From contig JBGSYC010000036.1 in assembly GCA_041751095.1 (NCBI GenBank), positions 1 through 64,000 of the forward strand: a stretch of 64,000 nucleotides of DNA, read 5' to 3'. Positions 60,964 through 64,000 of the stretch are shown here, piece by piece. Every line of letters starts with the position of its first letter. The first letter of the stretch is position 1. The notes below the pieces were generated by a model. The model was given only the letters and a program-made list of their open reading frames with translations, was not told the origin of the DNA and searched no databases. The position numbers and the translations under genes are program-made. The stretch is from JADCRZ01 sp041751095 (GTDB lineage Bacteria > Bacteroidota > Bacteroidia > Chitinophagales > Chitinophagaceae).

Positions 60964-61842
60964 ATGGAGATTCGAACCGATCTGTTCTTAGGTGATTGTA
61001 AAGAAATGCTCAAAAAGCTTAACGATAACTCTATTGATTTGATCATAACATCACCTCCATACGCGGATCAGCGTAAAGGCACTTATGGTGGCATCCGTCC
61101 CGATAATTACGTTGAATGGTTTCTCCCTATAGCAAAGGAGCTTTTGAGAGTCTTGAAATCATCAGGTACTTTTATACTAAACATCAAGGAAAAAGTTGTA
61201 GAGGGAGAGCGAAGTACCTATGTAATGGAACTGATATTGGAAATGCGTAAGCAGGGCTGGCTATGGACGGAAGAATTTATATGGCATAAGAAAAATTGTT
61301 ATCCGGGAAAGTGGCCAAATCGTTTTCGTGATTCATGGGAAAGGCTTCTTCAATTCAATAAGGAAAAGAAATTCAATATGTATCAGGAAGAGGTGATGGT
61401 GCCTATGGGTGATTGGGCAAAATCAAGACTTAAGAATCTTAGTGATACAGACAGGAAAAGAGACAATTCAAAAGTGGGCAGTGGTTTCGGCAAAAATATT
61501 TCCAATTGGTTAACGCGTGATAAAGCATTTCCGACAAACGTTTTACATTTAGCCACAGAATGTAGTAATAAGCAACATAGTGCTGCTTTTCCTGAAGAGC
61601 TTCCTGAATGGTTTATAAGACTGTTTACGCATGAAAGAGATACCGTATTGGATCCTTTTATGGGTTCTGGCACAAGCATTTTAGTGGCCAGTCGCATGAA
61701 GCGGCATTCGGTTGGAATAGAGATCATCCCGGAATACTTTGAAATGGTCAACGCCCAAATAAAGCCATTAGAACTGTTTCTTTTAGAACCAAAAGCAGGT
61801 TATGAATCCACTAAACCTTCAAAACGTCACGCAATACGTTGA
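60964..61842 (+). CDS. Type II site-specific DNA methyltransferase
   Basis: 292 residues from ATG 60964; the frame opens at 60916 but that part lies in the promoter. Motif IV LIITSPPYADQRKG near residue 29 precedes motif I DPFMGSGTSILVASRM near 230, the beta-class order. TSPPY is more common in N4-cytosine enzymes than the DPPY of N6-adenine enzymes. HKKNCYPGKWPNRFRDSWER forms part of the target-recognition region. It ends 41 bases inside the endonuclease reading frame. It protects DNA against its partner nuclease, but that nuclease is now interrupted. Confidence 0.85.
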   Translation: MEIRTDLFLGDCKEMLKKLNDNSIDLIITSPPYADQRKGTYGGIRPDNYVEWFLPIAKELLRVLKSSGTFILNIKEKVVEGERSTYVMELILEMRKQGWLWTEEFIWHKKNCYPGKWPNRFRDSWERLLQFNKEKKFNMYQEEVMVPMGDWAKSRLKNLSDTDRKRDNSKVGSGFGKNISNWLTRDKAFPTNVLHLATECSNKQHSAAFPEELPEWFIRLFTHERDTVLDPFMGSGTSILVASRMKRHSVGIEIIPEYFEMVNAQIKPLELFLLEPKAGYESTKPSKRHAIR

Positions 61843-62572
61843 AACTCATATTGGAGAATTTCACCAAAGAAGATTTGATAAGTTAAATAAAATTAAGCTT
61901 AGAGAAGTTCTAAAGGCAAAGAATCCGTATTTATTTAAAGCAAAAAATGTAAGTACAGCCAATGAAATAATAGAAAGAATATTAGCGGCTTTTTTGTCCT
62001 AAAGTGAAGAAGGAATATTTGGCAACTGGCTTGAAAGATTAGCCATTTATATAAATGATTCGGTCTATATGGGACGCAAGGCTGGTATCGATGGTATTGA
62101 TCTTGATTTTGATAAAGAGGATAAGCGTTATTTAGTAGCAATTAAGTCAGGGCCGAATTGGGGTAACGACAGTCAAATTAAAAAACTTACAGATCAATTC
62201 AATACTGCAAAAAAGAGACTAAGTACTTCAGGGGCTATTTTAAACATCGTTTGTGTAAATGGTTGTTGCTACGGAAGGTCGAATGAAAGAAGTGAGTATA
62301 AATCGTCAGGTAATTATTATAAAATATGCGGAGAAAGATTTTGGGAGTTGATTTCCGGCGACCCGCAGTTATACATTGAATTGATTGAACCTTTAGGTAA
62401 AGAAGCAGACGAAAAAAATAAAGAATTTAATGAATCTTACGGAAAATTGGTAAATAGATTAACTAAGGAATTTTTAGAGAATTTTTGCATGGAAGATGGG
62501 AGTATTCATTGGAAAAAGCTCATAATTTTTAATTCTTCCACTCCACCCAACATCGAAACTTTAAAAATATAA
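61802..62572 (+). pseudogene. PmeII-like type II restriction endonuclease with an in-frame stop
   Basis: One reading frame runs from ATG 61802 (MNPLNLQNVTQYVETHIGEF) to TAA 62570-62572, broken only by TAA at 62000-62002 (codon 67). After the stop the frame goes on as SEEGIFGNWLERLAIYINDS, YMGRKAGIDGIDLDFDK, RYLVAIKSGPNWGNDSQIKK and NIVCVNGCCYGRSN. GIDLDF and VAIKSG look like the PD-(D/E)xK catalytic Asp and Lys. I recall this protein pattern as the PmeII family. Without the stop the protein would be 256 residues, a normal length. One base change (for example from TCA) explains it. Readthrough or a downstream start at 62069 cannot be excluded. Confidence 0.75.
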
Positions 62573-62630
62573 GTGTGAAATCACTTAATATTACAACTGG
62601 TTAATTGTATAAACTAATCTCAAACCAATT

Positions 62631-63920
62631 ATGAGCTACATCGCTGAAATCATTGCCAGGCAAATTTTAGATAGTCGCGGTAATCCCACCGTAGAAGTTG
62701 ATGTAATAACGGAAGACAACATTCTCGGGAGAGCCGCAGTGCCCAGTGGCGCCAGCACCGGTGTTCATGAAGCAGTGGAATTGCGTGACAACGACAAGAA
62801 ACTATATGGCGGAAAAGGCGTGCTTACGGCAGTAGAGAATGTCAATAAGAGTATCGCCGAAAAGCTTGTAGGTCGCGAAGTGGCTGACCAGGCGGGCATA
62901 GACAACGAAATGATCGCGTTAGACGGTACCGGTAACAAAGGCAAACTGGGGGCTAATGCCATGCTTGCCGTGAGTATGGCTGTTGCGAAAGCAGCGTCAC
63001 AGGAAGCTGAATTGCCTTTGTTTCGTTACATAGGTGGCACAAACGCCAAAACCCTGCCTATACCTATGATGAATATCCTTAACGGAGGCGCTCATGCTGA
63101 TAATAAAATTGATTTCCAGGAATTTATGGTCATGCCAATAGGGGCCGATTCGTTCAGTGAAGGACTACGTTGGGGAGTCGAGATCTTTCACGCACTAAAA
63201 TCAGTTTTAAAAAAGAAAGGTTATTCAACCAATGTAGGCGACGAAGGAGGTTTTGCTCCGGATATCCAAAGCAATGAAGAGGCTATTGACACGGTGATGA
63301 CCGCGATCAGCGCTGCAGGATTCAGTGCGGGAAAAGATGTAGCCATAGCCCTTGACCCCGCGGTGAGCGAAATGTTCGACAGTAACAAGATGGAATACCA
63401 TTTTCATAAATCAGATGGAAAAAGACTCTCCGTTGAAAAAATGGTGGACTATTGGGCCAACTGGGTGAAAAACTTTCCCATCGTATCAATCGAAGACGGC
63501 ATGGCGGAAGATGACTGGGACGGCTGGAAGCTGCTTACAGAGACCTTAGGAAAAAAGATCCAGTTGGTGGGTGACGACCTTTTTGTAACCAATGTGGAAA
63601 GGCTGCAAAAAGGGATCGACAGAGGGATTGGCAATGGGTTGCTGGTAAAGGTTAACCAGATTGGTACCATTACGGAAACAATAAATGCAGTAACCCTTGC
63701 CCAACATAACGGGTACAATACCATTATGAGCCACAGGAGCGGAGAAACTGAAGATACAACGATCGCCGACCTTGCAGTGGCGTTAAACTGCGGTCAGATT
63801 AAAACAGGTTCAGCAAGCCGCACAGACCGTATTGCCAAATATAACCAACTGATCAGGATCGAGGAATCTCTCGGCAGCAGTGGAGTTTTCCCGAAAGGAA
63901 AAATCAGGTTTGGGAAATAA
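62631..63920 (+). CDS. eno: Enolase
   Basis: A 429-residue phosphopyruvate hydratase (2-phosphoglycerate to phosphoenolpyruvate). Motifs are AEIIARQILDSRGNPTVEVD, PSGASTGVHEAVELRD with the flexible loop, IDFQEFMVMPIGA, the metal ligands in VSIEDGMAEDDWDGWKLL and QLVGDDLFVTN, KVNQIGTITETI and MSHRSGETEDTTIADLAVAL with SHRSGE. Length is normal. A GGTATGA repeat starts just after its stop. Confidence 0.97.
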   Translation: MSYIAEIIARQILDSRGNPTVEVDVITEDNILGRAAVPSGASTGVHEAVELRDNDKKLYGGKGVLTAVENVNKSIAEKLVGREVADQAGIDNEMIALDGTGNKGKLGANAMLAVSMAVAKAASQEAELPLFRYIGGTNAKTLPIPMMNILNGGAHADNKIDFQEFMVMPIGADSFSEGLRWGVEIFHALKSVLKKKGYSTNVGDEGGFAPDIQSNEEAIDTVMTAISAAGFSAGKDVAIALDPAVSEMFDSNKMEYHFHKSDGKRLSVEKMVDYWANWVKNFPIVSIEDGMAEDDWDGWKLLTETLGKKIQLVGDDLFVTNVERLQKGIDRGIGNGLLVKVNQIGTITETINAVTLAQHNGYNTIMSHRSGETEDTTIADLAVALNCGQIKTGSASRTDRIAKYNQLIRIEESLGSSGVFPKGKIRFGK

Positions 63921-63922
63921 AG

Positions 63923-63964
63923 GGGTATGAGGTATGAGGTATGAGGTATGAGGTATGGGGTATT
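63923..63964 (+). repeat. GGTATGA heptamer repeat after eno
   Basis: Five to six units of GGTATGA or GGTATGG begin 3 bases after the enolase stop, G-rich on the coding strand. Same family as 59640-59690. Confidence 0.75.
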
Positions 63965-64000
63965 GTTTATGAATATAAATTGCAAATCTAAGATATCAAA

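Noticed and set aside
63794..63985. Minus-strand frame with a repetitive PHTSYLIP-like peptide behind eno
   Set aside because: It is the translation of the GGTATGA repeat array, not a gene. The same holds for 59498-59749.

Overview
The window looks like chromosome of a Bacteroidota bacterium, most likely a member of the Chitinophagaceae or a close relative (inferred from gene content, not from a marker tree). Signs are three SusC/SusD outer-membrane uptake pairs, a GldA-type gliding ABC ATPase, the long two-part IspG of this phylum, -7 promoter elements of the form TAnnTTTG, and A+T-rich spacers. No rRNA, tRNA or CRISPR array was recognised.

Region 1 (1-580) holds 3' fragments of a mobile-element backbone, including a truncated CHC2-type primase. 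Region 2 (584-24714) is a large locus with three SusC/SusD pairs and three secreted enzymes: two paralogous YncE-propeller/phosphoesterase fusions and one PHP-domain (CehA-like) metallohydrolase. It has no glycoside hydrolase, sulfatase or sigma/anti-sigma pair, so I read it as an uptake locus for phosphoesters or similar organic esters rather than a polysaccharide locus. This is the best candidate here for an undescribed system.

Region 3 (about 25-34.4 kb) is an accessory, decaying stretch. It has a GreA/GreB-like gene, an HsdS fossil, two near-identical 170-bp MITEs with 9-bp target duplications, a frameshifted TIGR04325 methyltransferase, an AlkZ-like winged-helix gene, a broken AlkD-like gene, a dehydrogenase fossil and small genes (methyltransferase, TfoX N-domain, SRPBCC, membrane proteins).

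Region 4 (34.4-64 kb) is mostly conserved housekeeping sequence: M61 peptidase, class D beta-lactamase, BatA/BatC-like genes, ispG, galK and a divergent aldose epimerase, nadB, an LpxL-like acyltransferase, a dead PIN toxin-antitoxin pair, ArsR with an MBL-rhodanese gene, tsaB, ridA, kbl, a sigma/anti-sigma/outer-membrane operon, an L,D-transpeptidase, acs with a divergent MHS transporter and its small partner, gldA, a restriction-modification pair whose endonuclease carries an in-frame stop, and eno.

A recurring oddity is short heptamer-period repeats lying on or just after the stop codons of at least five genes. They occur in three sequence families, each with TGA or TAG in its unit, and in each case the purine-rich (mostly G-rich) strand is the coding strand.
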